A stretch of 64,000 bases of DNA, taken from assembly GCA_023395555.1 (NCBI GenBank), contig JAEWYQ010000025.1:131358-195357 (forward strand). Direction: 5' to 3'. The stretch comes from Bacillota bacterium. Its GTDB lineage: Bacteria > Bacillota > Clostridia > Lachnospirales > Lachnospiraceae. The notes beneath the pieces were generated by a model. It did no database searches. It saw nothing but the letters and a program-made list of their open reading frames with translations, and had not been told where the DNA came from. Every line of letters begins with the position of its first letter. The stretch's first letter is position 1. Shown here piece after piece: positions 43,873-52,405 of the stretch. The position numbers were made by a program, and so were the translations under genes.

Positions 43873-44709
43873 ATGAGGATTAACGCGAAAATTTCCCAAA
43901 GAATAGCAAAATTTTTGATTTGGACAGCTGCCCTTCTTGTTATAGTAATTCTTTTTTCCATCATTATTCATATCCTGATGAAGGGAATACCTATGATCAG
44001 CTGGCAGTTTTTAACGGAGATCCCGCGGAATATGGGCCGTACCGGGGGCATTTCTTCTTCTATTGCCGGCACGCTGCTTGTGACTGCCGTAGCCGTTATT
44101 GTGGCAACCCCCTTTGGAATTGGGACGGCGATATACCTTACGGAATATACACGTGAGGGCAGAGTTACCCGCATTATCCGTTTCAGCGCCGAGTCCTTGG
44201 CCGGAATACCATCCATTGTATATGGACTTTTTGGTTTCATCTTCTTTGTCATATACCTGAAAATGGGCTGGTCAATTTTATCCGGCGGATTAACCATGGC
44301 TATCATGATTCTTCCCACTATCATCCGTACATCAGAAGAGGCAATCCGCACCGTGCCGCAGCTATACCGCGAGGTAGGATTTTCTTTGGGATCCACCAAG
44401 TGGCAGGCAGTAACCAGGACGGTGCTCCCGTCAGCACTTCCCGGTATCGTCAATGGAGTGATCCTGAGCATAGGGAGATGCGTAGCCGAGACAGCGGCGG
44501 TTATTTTAACAGCCGGTTCGGCACTGCGTATGCCCACATCGCTTTTTTCACCGACCCGAACAATGGCAGTACACTTTTATATACTGGCGAGGGAGGGAAT
44601 ATCCATGGAGAATGCTTATGGAACGGCAGCGCTCCTGATTCTTCTGATTCTTCTGCTGAATGTTGGTTTTAATATGCTGGTCAATCGATTCATAGCGAAA
44701 GGCCGTTAA
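43873..44709 (+). CDS. pstA: Phosphate ABC transporter permease PstA
   Basis: 278 residues from ATG 43873, after AGTGAGGA. The frame extends upstream into pstC but without a ribosome site. Six membrane helices with the PstA signatures GGISSSIAGTLLVTAVAV, YLTEYTREGR, SLGSTKWQAVTRTVLPSALP (docking loop) and GRCVAETAAVILTAG. Partner of PstC. Seven bases separate it from pstC and ten from the second ATPase gene. Confidence 0.92.
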   Translation: MRINAKISQRIAKFLIWTAALLVIVILFSIIIHILMKGIPMISWQFLTEIPRNMGRTGGISSSIAGTLLVTAVAVIVATPFGIGTAIYLTEYTREGRVTRIIRFSAESLAGIPSIVYGLFGFIFFVIYLKMGWSILSGGLTMAIMILPTIIRTSEEAIRTVPQLYREVGFSLGSTKWQAVTRTVLPSALPGIVNGVILSIGRCVAETAAVILTAGSALRMPTSLFSPTRTMAVHFYILAREGISMENAYGTAALLILLILLLNVGFNMLVNRFIAKGR

Positions 44710-44719
44710 GAGGTGAATA

Positions 44720-45481
44720 ATGACACAGAAATCCAAAATAGAGATAAAAGGATTAAACTTTTATTATCAAGAAAAGCAGGTTATTAAAGACCTTAACCTG
44801 AAAATACCCAAAAATGAGATTTTGGCTGTTTTCGGACCGGCTAACAGCGGTATAACAACCCTGCTTCGTACCTTGAACCGTCTGTGTGACCTGACGTTCG
44901 GAACCCGCCAGGAGGGTGAGATCCTTTTGGACGGGAAAAACATCTTTGACCCGGACGTGAACGTGACAGAGCTGCGCCGCAGAGTAGGGATGGTCTTCGA
45001 TGTACCGACCTCTCTGCCCATGTCCATCTTTGACAATGTGGCATTGGGCCCCCGCATGGGCGGAATGAAAACCAAGGCGGTTGTGGCGGAGAAGGTAGAA
45101 AAGGCACTTCGTATGTCTGCTCTCTGGGATGAGGTTAAGGACAGGCTGGATACCCCTGCAGCCAGGCTGTCCGGCGGTCAGCAGCAGCGCTTGTGCATTG
45201 CCAGAGTTCTGGCTCTGGAACCGGAGGTTATCCTGCTGGACAGACCCTGTTCGGCTCTTGACCCGATATCAACGGCCAAAATTGAGGAATCCTTAAAACA
45301 GCTTCAGGAGCAGTTCACTATTATCATTGCCCCGCATACGGTTCAGCAGGCCGGGCGTATCGCTGACCGGGTGGCATTCCTGTTAATGGGAAATCTGATA
45401 GAACAAGGCCTTACCCAGGATGTCTTTTCCTTCCCCAAGGATCAGCGGACGGACGATTATCTTACCGGACGATTTGGTTAA
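44720..45481 (+). CDS. Degenerate phosphate ABC ATP-binding protein 2 (Walker A lysine lost)
   Basis: 253 residues, ATG 44720 after AAGAGGTG. Clearly PstB-derived ([30 protein letters not shown] ending as in pstB1) but with three key losses: Walker A is GPANSGITT (39-47, Lys to Ile45), the Q-loop is VFDVPTSLP (Gln to Asp94) and Walker B is LLDRPCSALDP (Glu to Arg175). The LSGGQ signature (150-154) and the switch histidine (APHT) are intact. It should not hydrolyse ATP in its own site, but its signature can complete the site of PstB1. The full reading frame and operon coupling argue against decay. Confidence 0.88.
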   Translation: MTQKSKIEIKGLNFYYQEKQVIKDLNLKIPKNEILAVFGPANSGITTLLRTLNRLCDLTFGTRQEGEILLDGKNIFDPDVNVTELRRRVGMVFDVPTSLPMSIFDNVALGPRMGGMKTKAVVAEKVEKALRMSALWDEVKDRLDTPAARLSGGQQQRLCIARVLALEPEVILLDRPCSALDPISTAKIEESLKQLQEQFTIIIAPHTVQQAGRIADRVAFLLMGNLIEQGLTQDVFSFPKDQRTDDYLTGRFG

Positions 45482-45530
45482 AATCCAAAACAGGAACCGG
45501 AAAGTACGAAGCCGCTGCCCGAAAAAATCT

Positions 45531-45559
45531 TTGTAATATATAGCAATCCAGTTTATAAT
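45531..45559 (+). promoter_or_regulatory. Promoter of the SDR gene
   Basis: TTGTAA (45531-45536), 17 bp, TATAAT (45554-45559), 33 bases before the start codon. It separates the oxidoreductase gene from the pst operon. Confidence 0.6.
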
Positions 45560-45591
45560 GGAGGCAAAGAAAATATATGGGAGATATCAAT

Positions 45592-46329
45592 ATGATAGAT
45601 GTAAAAGGAAAATGGATATTAGTAACTGGTGCCAGCCGCGGAGTTGGCAGACAAATTGCTTTGAAAATGGCCGAACTTGGATCTAATATTGTAGTTCACA
45701 GCAGAAATTTGAGCCATACCGCGAAGCTGGTAAAGGAGCTTGAAGCATTTGGGGTAAACGCCTGTGCTATTCAGGCGGAGCTGTCCGATCAAGCTCAGGT
45801 AAAGTCCATGCTGGATGAAGTAAATCATGTGGTGCCGCAGATCGATATCCTGTTCAACAATGCAGGTATCTCAACCGGCTATAATCAAAACCTGTATGAG
45901 CATTCCCTTGAGGCATTCAGGACATGCTACGAGATTAATATGATTGCTGTTGCCCATATTTGCTACAATTTTTTGCCTGGCATGCTCAATCGCGGTTTTG
46001 GCAGGATAATAAATACCACCAGCGGAGTGAAAAATCAACCGGAGTTATCTGCTTATGCTGCAAGTAAGGCGGCTCTTGATAAGTTTGTCCGGGATTTTGC
46101 CCCAACCTTGGAGGGAACCGGCGTTATGATGAATCTCATGGATCCCGGCTGGCTGAGGACGGATCTCGGCGGGGCAGGTGCGCCTAATGCCGTGGAGACA
46201 GTTGTGCCCGGTGCAATTATAGGCGCATTGCTGGACGACAACAAGAGCGGCAGATGGATCAGTGCACAGGATTATGCCGGTCTGACAGTAGAAGAGGCTG
46301 TCGCCAAAGCCGCAGTGCTGCTGAAGTAG
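45592..46329 (+). CDS. Short-chain dehydrogenase/reductase
   Basis: 245 residues from ATG 45592, seven bases after GGGAG; ATG 45577 in frame is the alternative. Rossmann fold with the NAD(P) loop TGASRGVGRQIA, the structural NNAG motif (FNNAGIST) and the catalytic serine plus YAASK tyrosine-lysine pair (SAYAASKAALDKF). Shorter side loops are standard for classical SDRs. The substrate cannot be told from sequence. Its own promoter and a strong terminator make it a single-gene unit between the pst and carbohydrate operons. Confidence 0.88.
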   Translation: MIDVKGKWILVTGASRGVGRQIALKMAELGSNIVVHSRNLSHTAKLVKELEAFGVNACAIQAELSDQAQVKSMLDEVNHVVPQIDILFNNAGISTGYNQNLYEHSLEAFRTCYEINMIAVAHICYNFLPGMLNRGFGRIINTTSGVKNQPELSAYAASKAALDKFVRDFAPTLEGTGVMMNLMDPGWLRTDLGGAGAPNAVETVVPGAIIGALLDDNKSGRWISAQDYAGLTVEEAVAKAAVLLK

Positions 46330-46404
46330 AAGAGCAGGGCGGTAAATGTAAACGGGATGTTTGCCAATGAAACCTTATAAGTAAAATGCAATTGTGTACA
46401 AAGT

Positions 46405-46444
46405 GAGCTGTGTTTTTCTGAAACGAAAAGCACGGCTCTTTTTT
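46405..46444 (+). terminator. Rho-independent terminator after the SDR gene
   Basis: GAGCTGTGTTTTTC (46405-46418) pairs with GAAAAGCACGGCTC (46425-46438), with two G-T pairs and a six-base loop, then six T. Confidence 0.85.
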
Positions 46445-46579
46445 GTGGCTATGAGCAGGCATATACATATACATACATTCTCAGGAAGGAAGGTTTCCAA
46501 CTTACGTGTAGTGAAAAAGGGCGGTTGGACAACGGGGAGGCGTAATAATGTAAATTATAATAAAAAAATAAAAATAGTC

Positions 46580-46636
46580 TTGCATTCACTTCTAATATCG
46601 TATATAATAACATTATAAACTTTAACAGGTGTTAAA
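46580..46636 (+). promoter_or_regulatory. Promoter and operator of the carbohydrate operon
   Basis: TTGCAT (46580-46585), 17 bp, TATAAT (46603-46608). At the expected transcription start lies TTTAACA-GG-TGTTAAA (46621-46636), an inverted repeat of LacI-operator size, well placed to block initiation. The LacI-family gene at 62229 is the obvious candidate regulator. Confidence 0.65.
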
Positions 46637-46659
46637 AATTGAAAAGAAATTGTGAGATT

Positions 46660-46677
46660 ATATTGAAATATCAATAT
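46660..46677 (+). promoter_or_regulatory. Second palindrome in the operon leader
   Basis: ATATTGA-AATA-TCAATAT, a perfect 7-bp dyad 24 bases after the first operator. It may be a second regulator site or a weak leader hairpin. The remaining leader to 46806 shows nothing I recognise. Confidence 0.4.
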
Positions 46678-46806
46678 ATTTACAAAATTTATTCGTGTAA
46701 AAAAATTTGTGTTTTGGAAGTTTGTGGATGTGCCGGATTCATAACGGTCCAGACATTCCTTACAGCCGCAGCAGGGTAGAAAAATACAGAAGGATAAGGT
46801 AACAGT

Positions 46807-47886
46807 ATGGAAAAAAATTATCAGGAAATGATTCAAAAAGTGGAAAACAATCTCTACGGTTTTTTGTACCACACGGATGCACGCTATATTGACAATCTGG
46901 TACATACGGTGGGACGATCCCCGGCAGAGGCAAGGAGCCTGGCAGCGTGGGACTGGACTCATGGGGTGGGTCTGTATGGATTATACAAATCTTATGAGTA
47001 TACAAAGGATGAGAAATATTTGAAATACATCGAGGACTGGTTTGAAGACCGTATCCGGATCGGCCTTCCTGATAAGAATGTGAATACCGTTGCTCCCTTG
47101 CTGACCATGGCCTGCCTGTATGAGGTAAATCCCAAGCCAGGGCATAAGGCAATCATGCAGGAATGGGCCGACTGGATTATGAATGACATGAAACGGACCC
47201 AGGAGCGGGGCATTCAGCATGAGCATGCGGAACTGGAGAATCACCAGGAACTATGGGATGATACCCTGTTTATGACGGTGTTATTCCTTACAAAATACGG
47301 AAGAATATTTCATAAGCCGGAATGTGTGGAGGAAGCAGTCTATCAGTTAATGCTGCATGCCAAATATCTTATGGATACGAAGACGGGACTCTGGTATCAC
47401 GGATGGAATTTTGTGGAGAGAGACAACTTTGCCAACGCTTTATGGGGGCGCGGCAACTGCTGGATTACCGTATTCATACCGGAGTTTTTGGAAATGGTGG
47501 AGCTAAACCCCAGGGAAGAAGAATTTATCCTGAATCTGTTTCAGAATCAGGTGGGGGCGTTAAGGAAGTATCAATCAGAGGAAGGCATGTGGCATACTTT
47601 AATTGATGATCCGTCCTCTTATTTGGAAGCGTCCGCTACCGCGGGATTTTGCTTTGGAATATTAAAAGGTGTGAGAAAAGGATATCTGGATACGGGTTAT
47701 CTGGAATGCGGGCGGAAGGCGCTGATGGCCGTACTTGACGGGATCAATGAGGACGGTGAGCTGACGAGGGTATCCTATGGCACCAACGTGGGACGCACCT
47801 TACAGCATTACAAAGACATACCGCTGGTCAAGATGCATTACGGACAATCCCTTGCACTTCTTGCTCTGATTGAGGGACTGATGTAA
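46807..47886 (+). CDS. GH105 unsaturated uronyl (rhamnogalacturonyl) hydrolase
   Basis: 359 residues, ATG 46807 after GGATAAGG. An alpha/alpha toroid with AAWDWTHGVGLYGLYKSYEY near the start and the catalytic aspartate in ELWDDTLFM (Asp151/152), as in YteR and YesR. These cytoplasmic enzymes remove the 4,5-unsaturated uronic acid left at the non-reducing end by polysaccharide lyases. WYHGWNF and GRGNCWIT shape the pocket. As first gene of the operon, with an importer behind it, it implies an acidic, lyase-cleaved substrate such as pectic rhamnogalacturonan. No signal peptide. Confidence 0.88.
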   Translation: MEKNYQEMIQKVENNLYGFLYHTDARYIDNLVHTVGRSPAEARSLAAWDWTHGVGLYGLYKSYEYTKDEKYLKYIEDWFEDRIRIGLPDKNVNTVAPLLTMACLYEVNPKPGHKAIMQEWADWIMNDMKRTQERGIQHEHAELENHQELWDDTLFMTVLFLTKYGRIFHKPECVEEAVYQLMLHAKYLMDTKTGLWYHGWNFVERDNFANALWGRGNCWITVFIPEFLEMVELNPREEEFILNLFQNQVGALRKYQSEEGMWHTLIDDPSSYLEASATAGFCFGILKGVRKGYLDTGYLECGRKALMAVLDGINEDGELTRVSYGTNVGRTLQHYKDIPLVKMHYGQSLALLALIEGLM

Positions 47887-47946
47887 CGAGGGGATCCATG
47901 CTGTCTTGACGGTATTACGGCAATCACTATATGAGGGGGGAAATAT

Positions 47947-48879
47947 ATGAAGAGATCAAAAGAGAACAGGATAACAAGGCCGGGTTCCCGCAATTCTATA
48001 AAGCGTAACCTTCCATTGTATGTCATGTTGGCGATTCCGATGTTGTATATCATCACATTTGGCTATGCACCATTAGCCGGAGTTACCATTGCCTTTAAAC
48101 AATATAATATTTTCCAAGGGATCTGGGCGAGTCCCTGGGTGGGCTTTAAACATTTCAAAGAGGTATTTGCGGCCAGGGAGTTCCAGGCAGCGATCCAAAA
48201 TACGATTATTTTAAATCTGGGTGAGCTGTTCATCAATTTTCCCTTTCCAATCGTTCTTGCAGTGCTTCTGAACGAAATGAGCAGCCAGAGGATGAAAAAA
48301 GTAACACAGACGGTGTTATATCTGCCGCATTTTTTATCCATGGTGGTCATTGCAGGTATCATGTACCAGGTCTTTGCCGCCAACGGCATGGTGAATAATG
48401 CATTAGGCTCTTTTGGAATAGGACCGGTGAATTTTTTGGGAGATCCCGGAAAGTGGCGGGCAATCTATTGGGGAAGCGGCATCTGGATGGGAGCCGGATA
48501 CGGCATGATTGTCTATCTGGCCGCTATGGCGGGAATTAATGTGGAACTGTATGATGCCGCCTATATAGACGGAGCCGGGCGTTGGAAACGCATCTGGCAT
48601 GTTACCCTTCCGCAGATTAGACCGACCATTGTTACTATGACAATCATGAATGTAGGGAAGATCTTGTCCATTGGATTTGAGCGGCCGTACTTGATGGGAA
48701 ATGTGCTTGTACGAGATGTCTCTTCCGTAATCAGTACTTATGTGTATTCCGTGGGTTTGCAGGCGGGAAGATATGATTTTGCTACTGCGGTTGGATTGTT
48801 CCAGTCTGTCGTTGCAGTGTGCATGGTGGTGGCAGCGAATCAGGTTGCCAAGAAACTTGGAGAGGAGGGGATTATGTAA
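47947..48879 (+). CDS. Sugar ABC transporter permease, LplB/YteP-like
   Basis: 310 residues, ATG 47947 after AGGGGGG. Basic N-terminus, then six membrane helices. It has YAPLAGVTIAFKQYN, typical of LplB-like permeases, and the docking loop EAA-type segment YDAAYIDGAGRWKRIWHVTLP. It forms the oligosaccharide channel with the next gene's product. No ATP-binding gene is in the operon, so a shared MsmX-type ATPase encoded elsewhere is expected. Its stop TAA overlaps the ATG of the next gene (TAATG). Confidence 0.9.
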   Translation: MKRSKENRITRPGSRNSIKRNLPLYVMLAIPMLYIITFGYAPLAGVTIAFKQYNIFQGIWASPWVGFKHFKEVFAAREFQAAIQNTIILNLGELFINFPFPIVLAVLLNEMSSQRMKKVTQTVLYLPHFLSMVVIAGIMYQVFAANGMVNNALGSFGIGPVNFLGDPGKWRAIYWGSGIWMGAGYGMIVYLAAMAGINVELYDAAYIDGAGRWKRIWHVTLPQIRPTIVTMTIMNVGKILSIGFERPYLMGNVLVRDVSSVISTYVYSVGLQAGRYDFATAVGLFQSVVAVCMVVAANQVAKKLGEEGIM

Positions 48880-49751
48880 TGAATTCAGTTTATGATAAAA
48901 AGCGGAGCTTATACCAGATTGTCATGACCCTTGTCTGTTGCCTTATGATTGCCGTCACATTGTTGCCCGTGCTGAATATCGTAGCAACTTCTCTCAGTGG
49001 TAAGAATGCAATTGCAAAAGGAATTGTCGGATTGTTTCCGAGAGAGTTTACACTGGAAGCGTATAAGATGGTGTTTCAGAACAATAATATTGTACGTTCT
49101 TTGTTCTACTCCATTCTGCTCACCCTTGGTGCCAGCTCCCTCTCTACTTTTATGACGATATTGGCAGCATACCCTCTTTCCAAGACGAATTTAAAGGGAA
49201 AACATATTTTCCTGATTTTGATTACGGTGACCATGTATGTGAATGCGGGAACGGTACCTAATTATTTGCTCGTTAAGAATCTGCATTTGATCAACACTGT
49301 GTGGGCGTTGATTCTTCCGGTACTGATCAGTCCATTTAACTTAATTATTTTACGTACCTTCTTTTCAGGAATCAACAAAGCGCTGTACGAGGCGGCTTAT
49401 ATGGACGGGTGCGGAGAGTGGGGGTGTTTGTTCCGGATTACGATTCCGCTGTCCCGGCCTTCCATCTTAACCATCATGCTGTTCTATGCAATCTCCAGAT
49501 GGAATGGCATCACCGATGTGCTTTACTATATCAACAAAACAGAGTTATATACCCTGCAGTACCAATTGAAGCTTATGCTGGATACCCTGTCCATTCCATA
49601 CAACCCGGAAGAGGTGGCGACAATGCTTATCACGCCGGAGAATGTGAAGTCTTCCACCATCGTCTTTGCCATGGTTCCTATGTTAATTGTATATCCCTTC
49701 GTACAGAAACATTTCACAAAGGGTGTTATGATTGGCGGCGTGAAGGAATAG
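48879..49751 (+). CDS. Sugar ABC transporter permease, LplC/YtcP-like
   Basis: 290 residues from ATG 48879, overlapping the previous stop by one base, with GAGGAGGGG upstream. Six membrane helices, the opening LLPVLNIVATSLSGKNAI and the docking loop YEAAYMDGCGEWGCLFRITI, both standard for LplC. The pair with LplB matches importers for pectin- or xylan-derived oligosaccharides in Firmicutes. Complete. Confidence 0.9.
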   Translation: MNSVYDKKRSLYQIVMTLVCCLMIAVTLLPVLNIVATSLSGKNAIAKGIVGLFPREFTLEAYKMVFQNNNIVRSLFYSILLTLGASSLSTFMTILAAYPLSKTNLKGKHIFLILITVTMYVNAGTVPNYLLVKNLHLINTVWALILPVLISPFNLIILRTFFSGINKALYEAAYMDGCGEWGCLFRITIPLSRPSILTIMLFYAISRWNGITDVLYYINKTELYTLQYQLKLMLDTLSIPYNPEEVATMLITPENVKSSTIVFAMVPMLIVYPFVQKHFTKGVMIGGVKE

Positions 49752-49813
49752 AGGAAGCGGGCTATAGATAATTTTGAAAGCTTTAAAATTTAAAATAAAA
49801 CGGAGGTAGAAGT

Positions 49814-51415
49814 ATGAAAAAAAGATTTACAATGGTATGCGCACTGGTTATGGTCATAGTAATGGCGGTAACAGGCTGCGGAAACACGTCGAAAACGACA
49901 TCGCCGGACGGGGGGAAAGCAACATCGCCGGACGCAGGAAAGACGACATCGCCGGAAGCAACAAAAGGAGCATCGTCAGACACAGCGATAGTAGACATTA
50001 ATGTAATGGTTTACGACCGCGGCGCCGAATTTTCTTCAGGCAACTCTTTAACGGACAATGAGCTGACACGTTGGATTAATGAAGCAATGGAGCCCCAGGG
50101 GGTCCATGTGAATTTTGTTCCGGTTCCTCGTTCCGGTGCGGACGATCAGGTAAACCTGATGTTAACTGCCGGCACTGCGCCTGATATTATCAGAACCTAT
50201 GACAGGCAGCGTGTTGCTACTTATGGAAGCCAGGGCGGTCTGGTAGACTTGGGACCGTATCTGGAGCGTATGGATGCAGCTTATGTATCCCAGAATCAGG
50301 CGGCAATTGAATTTGCCCAGTTTGATGGAAAGCAATATGCGCTTCCGGGCGTATACTCCTATCATGGCAAGGGACATGACAGCTATCTGCGTCAGGACCT
50401 TGTAGAGAAGATGGGGATGAAAATGCCTGCGAATAGGGATGAGCTGATTGAAGTGCTATACGCTATGAAGGATAAATTCCCGGATATCACCCCCTATGCA
50501 TTCCAGGGTAAGGTCACCGACGGCAATTACACCAACTTCCTGCTTTCCTATGTAAGCCGCAGCAATGAGAGAGATAACTATATCTATGAACCGACCTTTA
50601 CCACTGTTTTAAAACCGGGCCATATAGAAGGCTTAAAGCAGCTGAACCGGTTTGTGCTGGATGGAATTATTCCCGCCGATTTTGCGCTGGATGTAGATTC
50701 AACAAAATACAAACAGGATATTGCAAACGGTAAGGTTGGCTTCGTCTTAGACGGTGGCAGTGAAGCGATCAAAGCCTATGCAACAGCAGACGATCCGGAT
50801 TATCACATGGTTGAAGTAGATGTGCTGCCAAACGCAGACGGTTCTTATGAAGTGCCGTCCCAGGATGCTTTGTCACATTATGTCTATGTGCCGAAGACAG
50901 CAGAGAAGAAAATCGATGCGGTTGTGAAGTATCTGGCCTGGCTGTCGGCTGAAGAGAATGCAATGAATGTGTCTTACGGCGTGATTGGGATAGGCAGTGA
51001 TTTAGTGGATGGAATTCCGATGGCGAAGCCTTCCGAGGAACGCATTAAGCTGGGCATGACACCCAATCCTGGTGATTCCAATTTCCTGATTGCAAACTTT
51101 GGCTTTGAAAAGGACAGGCTGGTTGCAAACTTCATGAATTCCAACCCCGGTGTCCCGCTGGAAGTTGCAGAGGGTAAGATTGCCTCACAGTACAGCAATT
51201 ACTATGATAAGTGCCTCATCCCTTCCGCATTGCAGACAGACCAGCATGTGCCGCTGCTGCAGAAATTGATTGCGGAGTTTGTATTCAAGGTCATGTCCGC
51301 ACCGGAAGGCAAGTTTGATGAAGTATACGCACAAGAGTACCAGATTCTGGTGGACAATCATTTACAGGAAGTATTGGATGAACGTGCCCAGTGGTATGAT
51401 GCTAACATGAAGTAA
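49814..51415 (+). CDS. Extracellular solute-binding lipoprotein, LplA/YtcQ-like
   Basis: 533 residues, ATG 49814 after CGGAGGTAG. Signal peptide with lipobox AVTGCG, then a repetitive linker made of three to four variants of TSPDGGK/TSPDAGK/TSPEATK, and a type 1 solute-binding domain of the size usual for large-oligosaccharide receptors (LTAGTAPDIIRTYDRQ, LPGVYSYHGKGHDSYLRQDL). It should deliver the substrate to the two permeases just upstream. The flexible repeat linker lifts the receptor from the membrane. Complete. Confidence 0.88.
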   Translation: MKKRFTMVCALVMVIVMAVTGCGNTSKTTSPDGGKATSPDAGKTTSPEATKGASSDTAIVDINVMVYDRGAEFSSGNSLTDNELTRWINEAMEPQGVHVNFVPVPRSGADDQVNLMLTAGTAPDIIRTYDRQRVATYGSQGGLVDLGPYLERMDAAYVSQNQAAIEFAQFDGKQYALPGVYSYHGKGHDSYLRQDLVEKMGMKMPANRDELIEVLYAMKDKFPDITPYAFQGKVTDGNYTNFLLSYVSRSNERDNYIYEPTFTTVLKPGHIEGLKQLNRFVLDGIIPADFALDVDSTKYKQDIANGKVGFVLDGGSEAIKAYATADDPDYHMVEVDVLPNADGSYEVPSQDALSHYVYVPKTAEKKIDAVVKYLAWLSAEENAMNVSYGVIGIGSDLVDGIPMAKPSEERIKLGMTPNPGDSNFLIANFGFEKDRLVANFMNSNPGVPLEVAEGKIASQYSNYYDKCLIPSALQTDQHVPLLQKLIAEFVFKVMSAPEGKFDEVYAQEYQILVDNHLQEVLDERAQWYDANMK

Positions 51416-51452
51416 ACCATACATCAGGTGTGAATAGAAAAGGCGGAGCAAA

Positions 51453-52385
51453 ATGAAGCTTACTAATTTTATAGAAGATGGCATATGGCTCAAAGGCAAC
51501 CTTCACACACATACTACCAACTCCGACGGCGAACTGCCGCCGGAGCGGGTAGTTCAGGCTTATAAGGAGAGAGGATATCAGTTTCTCTGCCTGTCCGACC
51601 ACGATATTTTCATGGCTTATCCGCAATTTAATGAGAAGGATAAGTTCGTGATGATACCTGGCTTTGAGCTGACCCTTCCCAATGATAAGTCACCGGAAAA
51701 GGTCATGCATGTGAATGTGCTTTCTAAGAACGATGCCTATGATTTTGAACAGAATGAGATATTTAAGATTAGAACACCGGAAGAGGGAATCAGCTTTTTA
51801 AAACAACATGCCAGGAATAATATTCTCATGCTGAATCACGCGTACTGGTCAGCTTTAGAATGGGATGAAATCATTGAGCTTCCGGGGATTAGCTGTATGG
51901 AAATCTATAATCATGCCAGTGAATGGCTGGATTTGCTGGGAGACGATGTCAGAGAGTGGGATGCTCTTTTGAAAAAGGGCAGGAGGCTTTGGGGACTGGC
52001 AACGGATGACAGTCATAACGGCTATGTTCATCGCGACGGCTGGCCCTTTCATCTGCTGGAGAATGATTCCTTCGGCGGATTTATTGTGGTAAAGGCAAAA
52101 GACTGCACCCAGGAAGCCATTATAGAGGCAATTGAGACCGGCAGCTTCTATTCCAGTATGGGTCCCGAAATCTATGATTTTTATGTGGAGAACGGAGAGG
52201 CCGTGGTAAAATGCTCTCCTTGTGAGCGTATCTGTTTGACCGGGAATAGAGGAAAGGTTATGCGTGCTTTAGGCGTGGATTTGATGGAAGGACGGATTCC
52301 CTTAAAAGGGAAGGAAACCTTTGTGCGTGTTCAATGTGTGGACAAGTACGGCCGTATTGCGTTTTCCAATCCGATTTACTTATGA
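51453..52385 (+). CDS. CehA/McbA-like PHP-domain metal hydrolase 1
   Basis: 310 residues, ATG 51453 after AAGGCGGAG. PHP fold with HxH at His18/His20 (GNLHTHTTNSDG), SDHD at 48-51 and Glu72 (GFELT) as metal ligands. Further histidines are in MLNHAYW and ATDDSHN. The C-terminal ~60 residues form a small beta domain. CehA/McbA-type enzymes hydrolyse ester, carbamate or phosphoester bonds, and unknown members sit in many sugar loci. A role in removing an acyl or phospho group from the imported sugar is inferred. A paralogue follows directly. Confidence 0.82.
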   Translation: MKLTNFIEDGIWLKGNLHTHTTNSDGELPPERVVQAYKERGYQFLCLSDHDIFMAYPQFNEKDKFVMIPGFELTLPNDKSPEKVMHVNVLSKNDAYDFEQNEIFKIRTPEEGISFLKQHARNNILMLNHAYWSALEWDEIIELPGISCMEIYNHASEWLDLLGDDVREWDALLKKGRRLWGLATDDSHNGYVHRDGWPFHLLENDSFGGFIVVKAKDCTQEAIIEAIETGSFYSSMGPEIYDFYVENGEAVVKCSPCERICLTGNRGKVMRALGVDLMEGRIPLKGKETFVRVQCVDKYGRIAFSNPIYL

Positions 52386-52405
52386 ACAGGGAGGAAGTTC
52401 AGCTT

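Noticed and set aside
44720..45481. PstB2 as a decaying pseudogene or sequencing error
   Set aside because: Three separate active-site substitutions occur in an otherwise full-length frame with intact signature, D-loop and C-terminal ending, and they mirror the single defect of PstB1.
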